DNA from: Cyathus striatus
Taxonomy: Eukaryota; Basidiomycota; Agaricomycetes; Agaricales; Nidulariaceae
DNA length: 64,000 bases
NCBI GenBank assembly: GCA_025738555.1
Contig: JAOVFP010000016.1
Location: 2,232,001 to 2,296,000 of the forward strand
Direction of reading: 5' to 3'
The translations under genes were made by a program, and so were the position numbers. Below the pieces are notes generated by a model. The model worked only from the letters and a program-made list of their open reading frames with translations. It was not told where the DNA came from and ran no database searches. Positions 21,744 to 32,102 of this stretch are shown piece by piece. The first letter of the stretch is position 1, and the number at the start of each line of letters is the position of its first letter.

Positions 21744-24114
21744 AATATTAATGCTTCACACTATTCAGCGGCTGTCTTCGTTATTTGACTTTAAATGATA
21801 TTAAATGACACTTGAAAATATTAAGTAACTACTATCCATACCAAAATAAAACAGACAGATAGATCATATTTGCTTGATAACTTTCTGGCTTCCATCAGTT
21901 GACTATTAAGTTACTTTCTAAGTGGACAGCTCCCAGAAACTTATTTATGGAATTACCCACACTGCTGGCAGGGACCGACGACATGGCTGTAGAGGTAACA
22001 ATGAGCTTGAGGCCTAAACAAAGAAATTGTAAGCAAGTCGGTTGAACATCCGTTCGACCTGGGTGTTCTAAGGCATCGAGAAGGGGGCAAATGTAAAGCT
22101 GAGTTAGGAAGGAGTAGTTACATGATTTTTATAGAAAATTAGAATAAGGAGATCACTAAATGAAGAATAGTTGAATAGAACAGAAATTAAAGGTGTAGAG
22201 ACTGTAGATTTATTGGAAGAAAAAGGAAAGGTTTGAAACATAAAGCATACCGATGAATTGGAAGAAATTTTGTAAACTAAAAACTTGGGAGAAGGAGACA
22301 TAGGGTGCTGACACGGCCTTTGGTAAAGCAAACTGCGCATTTAGTGGAGCTTGGTAGTGCGCAGTACCAATGATCTTGAGTAATTGCGGCGTTCCGGGCG
22401 ATGTGGAAGTGTCAGCGTTGGAGGGAATCAGCGGGAGAGAGAGAGCGCGTGAACGCGAACAAACGCGTCGACACGCGCATCACTTGATTACGTAATGGAA
22501 ATTGTAATATGTCGATTTTTGTAGTGCAGGGCCTGCAGGCGAAACGCCTGCTCTACATGGCATATCCCAAAGTAAATCTGTATTCAATTCTCTGCGCAGA
22601 AGGTAGTGTCAAAGACAGTATTGGGGACTCCGGCCGGGTGGATACGTGAGGACTTCAATATAACATGCGCAGAAACCTATTCCTTCCGTCCTTCACCCAC
22701 TGGCAGTTCCTATTCTTGATAAGATAGTCAACTAGCTCTTCGTGTCAGGGCTTTGTCGTACAAATGTGAAACCAAAGTTGCCTTTGTCCAATGCCCGTCA
22801 CGAGCCGTACTCAGTTGCCACAGCTGGTTGCTTTGGCAAACCACGCTGTCTCAACCTTCCCTCAAAGCCTTCTCATCATTCCCCTGTGTATCATGTCGTA
22901 GACGTGCTTTAGTATCTGGTCCTTTGCCTGCGTCCGCTAGCAGGGTTAAGGCTTTGCTTAACGCGCAGAGGAGTGTCTGACGCGGGGTGTAGTTGTTGGG
23001 TTAGTAGTGGAGTTTTGGTTAATATTACCCCCTCGCAAAAACCAAAATGCACCTGCCAGTTCTCTTCAATCTCTAACCCCTATACCCGGGTAAATACGGG
23101 CCTGTCGAAGGTCTTTTACGGGACAAGACAAAGTCTGGTATCGGAATCGTAGCGCGAACACTATTTGCATGTGCTTAGTGATGATGACGAAGAGGCGAAA
23201 GAGGGTGGAAGAGCTATGCTCAAAGAGCGATGCACATTGGTGACAGGTGTGGTCGTTGTCTGTTAAGCATCCTATATCAGTAAACGTACCAGAGAGGAAC
23301 AGGACACGCACGTCAAATCACCAACACTATCTTCGAAAATCAACACCCCAACACGCATATCTATACTGCACCCCAAGGGGTCGTGACTCGCAACACATAA
23401 CGCGCGAGAGGCGTAACCATCGTCCTCCTCGCCATTGTGTCCTTCTCTAACTGCACTAAAGTTGTGTCATTTAGCTTTGATGTACATCTCATTTGAGGTG
23501 GATTGAGAGGTGAGTGACGTAGAAGGTTCGGAGGGGGAGAACACTTTGTCGTGGTACTCCAAGGCACACTGTCATGGCCGCGAGAGAGGGAGATGAAATG
23601 TTTGTAGTAGAGAGGTAACCTGAGGGTCGTTGATCCGGGGTGGTAGACCTACTAAGGTGAAATGAGAAAAGAGGTGAGCGGTAGAATTAGTGAAGGATTG
23701 GACGTGCTGGTAAAGTAAGGTGGCACTGGCACTGAAAAACCGTAGACGTATCAATTGTTTCAACGTTCGAAATTCAATTCCGCAGCCTCATTGAATTACC
23801 CCGTCGAAAATAAAATGTTAGCTTTATCATTGGACTTGAGCTTCATACATGATGCAGATAGGAGGTGCTTGTACCTAACTTATGTGACTGACCAGTTAGG
23901 TACTAAGCGCTTAAGCGCTAAGCACTCGCTCAGCTGGCATATTCAAATGGTCACAGTCACGGTTGATCATGGTTTGGTCGCAGCCAGGTCGTGATGAATT
24001 CAATTGATGAGTTGAGGCAAGCTCCATCATTCTCTACTGTTCAAACGTTCAAGCTCAAGCTCAAGATCTTAAAAACAACCACTGTTGACGCATTCACGCA
24101 TTCATACATTCTGG
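21744..24114. other. Intergenic region with possible LTR remnant
   Basis: 2.4 kb with no recognised gene. Short ORFs on both strands (for example 23,066-23,311 minus and 23,361-23,567 minus) have no recognisable motif. A run reading GAGGGGGTAATATTAACC on the minus strand (about 23,019-23,036) resembles a polypurine tract plus LTR start, like the one at 37,121-37,135. A degraded minus-strand LTR could therefore occupy about 22.3-23.02 kb, but no second LTR was found. GCAGGCG-AAA-CGCCTGC (about 22,535) is a short hairpin, and AGCGCTTAAGCGCT (23,906-23,919) is a perfect palindrome. Confidence 0.3.
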
Positions 24115-25995
24115 ATGAAGGACACTACTAGTCACCAGCAGCCGCTTTTCTTTCCACCAGAGCTAATGGGTGAGATTTTCAACCTCGCCTGCGATGACTA
24201 CAGAAAGCAAGTCTGTGATTCAATGAACGAAATCAATTCGCCGGAAACGCCTTCCTCCGACTCCATAATAGTAATGCGCCACGAGAGAAGAGAGCATATT
24301 GTCACTCCAGTGACTCTAAGTCAAGTTTGTCGCGCTTGGAAGGACTTCACGTACCACACACCGTTTTTATGGGACACTGTATTCGTGGACATGAAAGATC
24401 CTCATGTTACCACCTATGAAGACCTCGCAATTTCCAAGGCAGCGAAGAAACTGAAGAAATGGCTAGATCGAGCTGGGGATTACCCGCTCATGGTGAAGAT
24501 TAAAGGACCAACGTTAGTCCACGAACCACTACTTGCTTGCTTCGACAGGTGGAAAAGTATTGACGTGTATTGTCTTGGGAGCCATCCGGAGCTATATGCT
24601 GAGATAGGAAGAATTATGAAGAAACCTCTTCCACTCCTAGAATTATTTATATGCCGACCCTCGCGTCATTGCGACACCCTCCAAAACAATCATCCCCGCT
24701 TATCCACTATGCAAACAGGAAAACTTAGTCAAGTGTTGACAGTGTTTCAGTTGTCTCTTCTCTCAATTCTTCCGTCACAAATAAAAGTAAGCAGATGGGA
24801 ATGGTCTGTGGCCTCCGACATTATGGACCAGTTGAAAGATATGGAAGGCATAACAGACTGCTTCATTTACCGTCCCAGTATGCTATTTGGAGTTCAAAAT
24901 CATCCACCGCCGCCCCCTCTCCAGCTTTTATTTTTGGAGAATCTCAATCTTGATTCTTTAAGGCACTGCGCTTATTCCTATATCTTGAAATCTCTAAAAT
25001 TACCGAAGCTTCAACAGTTTACTTTTTCTAATCTAAGCTACGCTAGAACACCACTGGTCTCTGTACATGCACACTTGGACTTGGATATATTGCCATTGCT
25101 ATTAGCATTTCTTCGACGATCCAATTCTTCAAATATCCAGTCCTTGCACTTCACAATTTCAGCTAAAAGTATTTATGCTGATATTTTACTGGATATTTTA
25201 CGGATAACTTCCCCTACCCTGAAGCATTTCAAGCTCGTGTTAAGGGGACGCTATATTGGTAGTCGGACAAGCATCTGTATGAAGCAACCTTCAAAAGTAC
25301 CTGACCATATCACCTTAAGCAGCCTGTCTTCATATCACCTCGATATGAGCCAGCTGGACCATGACAGTGCTGATAACACTGCCCTCTTAAAATATCTTGC
25401 ATTGCCTAATTTGCAGGATTTTCAAGTGATATTTCCGCCGCGGAAAACAAGAAAAATTAACTACATATCTCAAGTTAGTTATTCTGCAGCTTTGGGTCTC
25501 GTAAGACGTTCGAAATGCCCTTTGAAAACCCTCATCATTAACACGGAAGCGAATATTCCCAAAATCGCTCTTGTACATCTTTTAAAAGCGGTACCAACTC
25601 TGGAATGCTTGCAGTTGGTGGGACACAATTACAACCGAACAAGCAAGGCAAAGGTCAAACTTCGTATTCCGAGTAGCTTGTTTGATCTACTCCTTCCGCG
25701 ATCTCAATCTTCAGAAAGTGCAATTTATTTGCCGAGACTTCGTGAACTGTCCCTCGAGGGAACACTTATAGCTGATTGGGATGGGGTGTTTGATGCTCTT
25801 GATTATCGTTGGAAAGGAGATGAAGACTGTGGTATACAGAGGCTCTTGCGATTTCGCCTGTATACCGCCAATTTCATTAAGCCAACCAGCAGAAAGTTAT
25901 GCCGTCGTTATGAGGATCTTCAGTTGCAAGGAATGGATGTTGAGTTTCAGAAACCGTTTGTGTTTGGAGAAAATATGACACCTGTTAGATATTAA
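24115..25995 (+). CDS. F-box-like/LRR-type protein, copy 3 (intact)
   Basis: Single exon, ATG at 24,115, TAA at 25,993-25,995, 626 aa. N-terminal F-box-like domain (residues about 12-75): FFPPELMGEIFNLAC, then LSQVCRAWKDF and TPFLWDTVFVDM. The rest is a long leucine-rich region of irregular LRR-like strands (ILPLLLAFLRRSNSSNIQSL; LRELSLEGT) with no transmembrane segment. This is the common agaricomycete F-box-like architecture, in which the F-box binds Skp1 and the C-terminal region is presumed to select substrates for ubiquitination. Target unknown. It is the only undamaged copy of three in this window and served as the reference for the two pseudogenes. Confidence 0.85.
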   Translation: MKDTTSHQQPLFFPPELMGEIFNLACDDYRKQVCDSMNEINSPETPSSDSIIVMRHERREHIVTPVTLSQVCRAWKDFTYHTPFLWDTVFVDMKDPHVTTYEDLAISKAAKKLKKWLDRAGDYPLMVKIKGPTLVHEPLLACFDRWKSIDVYCLGSHPELYAEIGRIMKKPLPLLELFICRPSRHCDTLQNNHPRLSTMQTGKLSQVLTVFQLSLLSILPSQIKVSRWEWSVASDIMDQLKDMEGITDCFIYRPSMLFGVQNHPPPPPLQLLFLENLNLDSLRHCAYSYILKSLKLPKLQQFTFSNLSYARTPLVSVHAHLDLDILPLLLAFLRRSNSSNIQSLHFTISAKSIYADILLDILRITSPTLKHFKLVLRGRYIGSRTSICMKQPSKVPDHITLSSLSSYHLDMSQLDHDSADNTALLKYLALPNLQDFQVIFPPRKTRKINYISQVSYSAALGLVRRSKCPLKTLIINTEANIPKIALVHLLKAVPTLECLQLVGHNYNRTSKAKVKLRIPSSLFDLLLPRSQSSESAIYLPRLRELSLEGTLIADWDGVFDALDYRWKGDEDCGIQRLLRFRLYTANFIKPTSRKLCRRYEDLQLQGMDVEFQKPFVFGENMTPVRY

Positions 25996-26254
25996 GTTTC
26001 AGTTAAAACGTATCATGCTAAATGCTTTTACTGGTCGTTAGGTATGCTGAGAGCCGATATATTTGTTAGTGAAGAACCAAATATATTGCATTTAAAATAC
26101 TCAGGAAATACATGATATACTTTCGAAATTTGGTCGAGGCTTTCAAATCAGGCTTACTATGAGCTTGAAAGTCTCCAACAGATATGTTTGAAACTTCGCG
26201 CAACGACTTAGTACCAGTATTACTACCATTACTAAGTTAACATTCGTAGCACAA

Positions 26255-29200
26255 CTACAAACCCATATGTACAAATGGTATCCACGACAAAAGCGAACCG
26301 TTCGTGTCAGGCAATTGATCCTGCAGCTCCTGAACAGCATAATGCAACGCTTCAGCCGCCTTCAAACTGTCCGGCACACCTCCATCCGATAAATCCCTTA
26401 GAAGGTACTCATAGATCTTTCTAGAAACAATCATCGCAACTTCGTCCTCGATCGACCACAGAGTCGCAATAACACTTCTGTACCCAGCCATCAACATCCC
26501 CGCTGCAAGATGAACAGCTTCCTCTGAGAGCGCGTCCGTTCCTGCACTTGTTTGGCAGGCGGACAGAAATGCCAGTTCTGCGTTGGGAAGTTTTTTGCGC
26601 ATTATGTCGAGTAAGCTTCGTTCGCCGTCGTGTAAGTAAAATGCACTCATAGTAGGTTCTTGGAGGTTTTGACTCGCGTGACAGGCGAGATGTATCCAGT
26701 GATGAGTATCCATTGCTTCGAGGACTTTAGAAACGGTAGCTTCTTCTTGATCGGCTGATGTTACCCTTAATCCGCTCTCGGTAAAATGATCCTTGATCCA
26801 TTGGCATTCCAATGTTGTGTTCGGAATAGGAGGCAACTCTGGAGCATTGGGTACGCTGACGGCCATTATACCGTGGAAGTCGCCTTGATCGTGCTGTTTA
26901 GTAGTTTTTTCTACTAAAGCAGTTACTGTAGGGATATATGATGAAATAACATAGTCTGTAAGTGCTGAGCCGGGCTTTCGTGATTTACCGTAGAGACCTG
27001 CTGCATGCAGGGGAAGGAAGGCTAACGGTCCTGTCGGGCACCACCATAGTCGCGTTGGGATTTCTAATTTTACAACCTGGAATCGAAGTCAGAATTATAG
27101 TAACTTGATTATAATATGATAAATGATCTACCGGCGATAGTTCTATACTTTCTAGTATTGGTTTTGTCACAGATTCCCATAAGACCGTAAGAATTTCCCA
27201 TACATCTTTCCAGTGTAGTCCAGTGTGCTCCCAATCTGCGACTCTTCCGGACCGTTCTTCTCGGGATCTACTTTTTTCTTCAGTAAAAATGTTGATTCTA
27301 AGATTCGACTGAAGATCCAACGCTTGATCGAAGGATAAGTCAGATAAATGTATATGTATCGGTTCTTCTCGGTTTTTGCACAATATGATAGCATCACAAC
27401 GAGAATAGTGAACATTTATCAAGACGACATATCCTTCCTCAGGTATACCGGCCTTCAATCGCGAAAATGGGAGAGGCTTCAAGAAGTCCTCGAACCCAGG
27501 CAGTTTCCGGACTTCCTCCAGCAACGACTCTCGTTTCCTAGCCATATCCTGTTGGTTTTGTGCTTCCTCTTGCAGAATAAGCTTTCCAGACACATCTGTA
27601 GAAGGTATATCACTCTTGGAAGCGCTCCCTGCCTTCTCTAGCTTCGCTGAAATTTCAGCAAGTGACTTCGCCAAGTCTGGTGCCATTCCTTCAAGGTCCT
27701 CCAATGGTGTTCGCAATTGGTTAAGCTGAGACCAAACGATACCACGTCCTTGCTCTAACCATTCCACCGCCTTTATGACCTCACCCAAAGATAGTGCCGC
27801 GGCGCAAGCTTCATTCGCCAATTGTGAGATCATCTTTAGCTGAGAGTGTCGATGAGCTATTGTATAGCCCAACCACGCTACGCGGGGAAGTATGTTGAAA
27901 GCGCGCGAGTAGGCTGTCATAACCTCTACTGGAAACCCAAGTTGCTGTGAAACGCGAGCCCAGTTTCGTGCCGCTCGAAGACATACCGATTCTTGGCCAA
28001 TACCCATTGTCGCAGCAAGTTTATATTGTGTGTTCGCATTGCTCATGCAATCGAAGTCATTAGTGCACCCATGCACTATTTCCAAAATACTTCCAAAGTG
28101 ATTGAGATAAGACGGTTTTGAGGGATGATCATCTGGAGTAAGATTTATTGCCTTTTCCATTACATCGCGCGCTTCAAGGAGATCTGCAACATCTCCAGAA
28201 TCTTTGAATCTGCTCTGGAGGAAACTAGCGAGGAAATTAAGATAATTTGGCATTCCAGGATGTGATTCGGATGTAAGTTGGATCGCGTTCTTCTGAACAT
28301 CCACGGCTTCCTCGATTGCACCTGGATCTCCAGTGACAAGATATAAATTATCGAGTGCACTAGCGAGATTGGTTAGTCGCCCCGCTATAAATGGGTGTTT
28401 TTCGGGTGTATTTCTGACAGCAGCCCTGTTGACGTTAATTGCTTCTTCCAAATCTCGTGTATCGTCGGTGTTATTAAATCTACAGATTAGTCGTCCTCCT
28501 AGGTTCGTGAGCATCCTCGCAACATCGGAATGTCCGATGGGCAACAATCCCAGAGCTTTCATCTGCATTTCTATTGCCTCGTTGAGGTCATTCATGTCAC
28601 CGGAATGATCGAAGCGATTTCCTAGAATGTTACCTAGGTCGCACATTACCATAGGTAGCTCCGGATTCTGGGGATGAAAAAGACTCATCGACTTTTGAAG
28701 GAGATATGCCCCTCGCTGAATATCCTGTAGCTCACCAGTGCGTAGATACTTGCTTCGAAACTTAGTACCGAGGTTGTACAGCAGCATCGGCACGAAAGGG
28801 TGGTCGTCTGTTAAGAGATTGACAGCTCGTTCCTGAATTGTAATGGACTCCTCCAAGTCTCGAAAATCGCCGAAGTGATTATATCTCGATGCCAGAATAA
28901 TCGCAAGATTGTTTAGTTTATTGTACAGAACGGGATCTTCGTCTTCTGCGTTTATGATCGCCTTTCTTTGAACCGTGATGGCCTCTTCTATATCTTCAAG
29001 TTCGCCAGAGTATTCGAACCGTAGCCTGAGGCTAATTGAAAGATTACTGAGATACATGGATTTTTCAGGAGCTATCTCGAGAGCTCTTCGTAGCAACATT
29101 ATTCCTTCCTCGACTTTGTTTATGTCATTTGAGAGGTCAAACAAAGATATCGATGCGTTAGCGAGGTCGTTCATATATTCTGGTTCGCCAGGATTAAGGT

Positions 29201-29648
29201 CAATAACTCGTCTGAGCGTCGCAATCGCGCTCATAATGTCGCCTTTTCCCTGTGTTTGTCTGAATCTAGACTCTTGAAAAATGTAAAGAATATGTAGGTC
29301 TTTTACGTATGAATTTGAATCTTCGTTCGGGTTCGAGAGATCGATTATCTTCTGATAGAGGAGAATTGCGCGGTCGAGATCTTGAAGATTCCAAAATGCC
29401 AAGTGTCGATAGCGCAAAGCATCGGCAAGATCGCGAAGGTATGCCGAATACTTGGGATCCTGTACATCAGCCCGCTCCACTGCCTTTGCATAAGCTGCGA
29501 CTGTATTATCGATACAACATTGGTGTCCGCAGTTTTCGCCTTTGAACTCAGCAAAGAGTTTCAGTCCGAGGTCACTCCAGAATTCTGGAGTGTCTCGCTC
29601 GGATTCTTCCACGTGAAGAGTTGCAAGGTCTTTGAGAAGCTCGTTCAT
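26255..29648 (-). CDS. TPR-CHAT protein (caspase-like protease domain)
   Basis: Minus strand. ATG at 29,648 (MNELLKDLATLHVEE); an in-frame upstream ATG exists at 29,687. Exon 1 is 29,648-27,132, a 55-bp intron spans 27,131-27,077 (GTAGAT...TTCCAG), and exon 2 is 27,076-26,255. Product about 1,112 aa. Residues about 30-620 are TPR-like repeats of about 45-50 aa with recurring DLEEAI..QRRAV and YLNNLA patterns. Residues about 640-1,112 form a CHAT domain: QGRGIVWSQL, then LWWCPTGPLAFLPLHAAG. The catalytic His is in HLACHAS (about residue 972) and Cys in LSACQTSAG (about 1,013). Both are intact, so an active cysteine protease is likely. Fungal TPR-CHAT proteins are expanded in mushrooms and are suspected in self/non-self recognition and cell death; that role is inference here. 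Confidence 0.9.
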
Positions 29649-29704
29649 TGTGGAGAGCGAGGTAACTATGATGGCATAGCTGAACAACGTTCATCAAGCA
29701 CTTG

Positions 29705-30032
29705 ATGTATATATCGCCCAGTATCGCCCTCACACTGAGGGTTATCACATGACTTAGGACGCTGTGGCCTTGGAGTCCGAGATTTGGAAATAAATAAGGC
29801 GATAGTACGAGAAGCGGTGCATTACTCCCATCGGTACCGTTAGCTCAAACCTCAACCGTTGATCTTCAGATGAACGTGACTTCGCATGAAATTGATCGTT
29901 CCTTGTCGTTTCTGGAATAAAATAGGAAGTTGACGTTGTATAGTATTAGTATGCCAGTATGATAGCATTGGTACCCCTTGGGCCTTCACCTAGAAAATCC
30001 CAAATGAGGGGGTCATGGGTTTGAAGATCCAT
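29705..30032. other. Intergenic, upstream of the TPR-CHAT gene
   Basis: No ORF or repeat seen. It contains the minus-strand promoter of the CHAT gene. The TIR of transposon B begins at its right edge. Confidence 0.3.
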
Positions 30033-30073
30033 AGGGCCCTGTTCGGGTGCACTGGCTATTTTTGCTAAGGGGG
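30033..30073. repeat. Left TIR of transposon B
   Basis: About 41 bp, AGGGCCCTGTTCGGGTG through GCTAAGGGGGG. It matches the reverse complement of 45,411-45,455 with small indels. Part of a longer, patchier inverted region extending to about 30,125. Confidence 0.8.
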
Positions 30074-30281
30074 GTTACCCGCCAAATTTGCGGTGGTAGG
30101 TCCCCTGTTATAACTCGCTTAGCCCAGATCATCAGATCTCTACCTAATATGGTAACATACAGGGCGGTAAACATGCCAGTTCACTGAGCATTACTCACAC
30201 GCCCGTAAGAGTTGAGCCAGGCTGTTGCCTTGTTTGCAGTTGAACTTGTTGACAAACAGACAACATGCTGTGATGCTAGCG

Positions 30282-31165
30282 TTAGCGATGGTAGCGCTGC
30301 TCAATCAATTGCTCGAGAGCCAAGTATCCACCCTTCTGGTAAGTGTCGAGTTTTCGCTCGTTTAGCAGCCCTCCTTCCGTGATAAGGCCAAGCTCATGAA
30401 GCTTGTTATAGATGGCCGGATCAGTACTCCGTGCGTACTCCATCAAGTCCAAACCTCTACAATGACAAATGTTTTTGTCTGGTTTGCTCCAAGTGCCGCC
30501 GGATTCATCGAAGGCTGGGAACTTAGCGGGATAGGGTGAGCGTTGAAGATGACAGCGAATTGGTGGCAACCAATAGGAGTAGGGGCTTGATTTTTGCCAG
30601 ATCTGACGAGGAACGCAAAGGTGAGGAATGACTTCAATGTCATTGGGTGAAACACGCAGACTCTAAAGATGACATCTTGGGTTTTCCAGATATTGTTGTT
30701 GAGGGGGCAGATAAACCTGAGCGGTTTACTACTATCGAAGCGAGACGGATGCATGCTATTATCCATAATAGGAACATCGGGACTGGGTCCCCAGCTGGCA
30801 AGAGTCTCCTTCGGCAACTCTACTGTGGTCGAGAAGACAGAATCGATTGCAGCTCGCACTGCCTGTATCTCAGCGTCGATAGCGCCGACATTGAATTGCA
30901 ATCCGAGATTCGAATCTGAGAGGATTGGGGATGGAGTGATAACAGGCAGAGGGGCAGGAAGCGCATTTGCTTTCTTGCGCGGGTCTCGAATGAAAGTGGC
31001 ATCTAGCGCGGATTCTAGTCCCGCTATGCTCTCCATGTTTGGCTCCCCCATTATCATGTCTTGTTCTTGGTCGGTAGGTTTCTGTTTTGAGTACAAGTTA
31101 GATTCGCTAGTGATCAGATTTTCATCTAGGAAACCTGCAATGGATGTGGCTTGTTCTAAAGACAT
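30282..31165 (-). CDS. Accessory ORF of transposon B (unknown protein)
   Basis: Minus strand. The frame from 31,165 (MSLEQATSIAGFLDE) is open for about 150 codons with an acidic/Pro-rich composition (ALPAPLPVITPSPIL). It then probably splices (intron within about 30,550-30,700) into the frame ending at 30,282 (LDLMEYARSTDPAIYNKL, EQLIEQRYHR). No family was recognised. It is oriented opposite to the transposase, as are the ORF at 31,396-31,900 and the BTB gene of transposon A. It may form one gene with the next entry. The overlapping plus-strand ORF at 30,669-31,202 is considered a shadow. Confidence 0.45.
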
Positions 31166-31395
31166 GGAAATAGAGGATAGCGCGAGTTCGTATACGAGAT
31201 GAGACTTTTCTCTCTTGTACGTGCTACCTTCTATATTTACGAGGCCGAACTTGATCTGTTCGTCGACGAATCCTTAACGTCAAATGGAGCCCGATGTCTC
31301 TTCTCGTTAGCTAATCTCACTTTTTATCTTTATGATCTACTTGACTACTTGTTCACTACACTATTGTCTTCACTTGTAAGTAGTAAAATACTATT

Positions 31396-31900
31396 CTAGT
31401 CATCAGAACAACCCAAGATATGAATCAATAGATAATCAGAAAGAAAATATTGACCGCAAGATGTGCAGATCTCAAGAAACTTGGTAGCATCAGCAGGAGA
31501 TACTCCTTTCCCTTCATTCAGACGCTTCAAGAGATCCCATTTGCGATCTGATACCAAATGACTGGTGGAGCTGAGTGTCTCTTTTCCCTTTGTACGCTTG
31601 ACTACGCATGTAGCACCGAGAGAAGGTTGTTGGATTTTAGGTGGTACTGCAATTGCCTCAATAGTGTGGCAATCTATCAAACTATGGTAAGTGTATGTAA
31701 CAGTGCATATGTATTATCCTATCATACTCACATCTTTTGCGCTTTCCAAGTGAAATAAATGCATCGGACAATCGTGCTTTGCCGCTCTGCTGCTGGTTGT
31801 TGGAAGTGCTGGAGACATGCTCCCCACAAAATCCTTCAAGATGCTCTGGGGATATGCTGTCACTATCCTTGAGCAAGAAGTCTGTAAGTATCTTACTCAT
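31396..31900 (-). CDS. Accessory ORF of transposon B with Cys/His motif
   Basis: Minus strand. Exon from about 31,900 (MSKILTDFLLKDSDS) to LGKRKR, a 55-bp GTGAGT..TAG intron near 31,682-31,735, then an exon to 31,396. The C-terminus reads EICTSCGQYFLS..LLIHILGC, a CxxC...H..C arrangement that could bind zinc. The KRTKGKE and KRKR runs suggest nuclear targeting. Family unknown. It probably belongs to the same transposon-encoded transcription unit as 30,282-31,165. Confidence 0.45.
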
Positions 31901-32102
31901 ATCTGGGATGCTGTTTGCTGGTTATATGAAGAAGGTTAATTTTTTTGTTCTTCTGGATAAACAAAATGCTCACTTCCTGTTGGCAGGTTAAAATACTCGG
32001 ACTGCAACGTTGCTGTATAGTATATTTTAGATATATCAACTATAATTGCAGGAGTAAGTTCACAGGGTTATGATGCTTATAATATAACTTACTAAAATAT
32101 CC

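Noticed and set aside
30669..31202. Plus-strand 177-codon ORF
   Set aside because: Antisense to the better-supported minus-strand accessory ORF; no motif.
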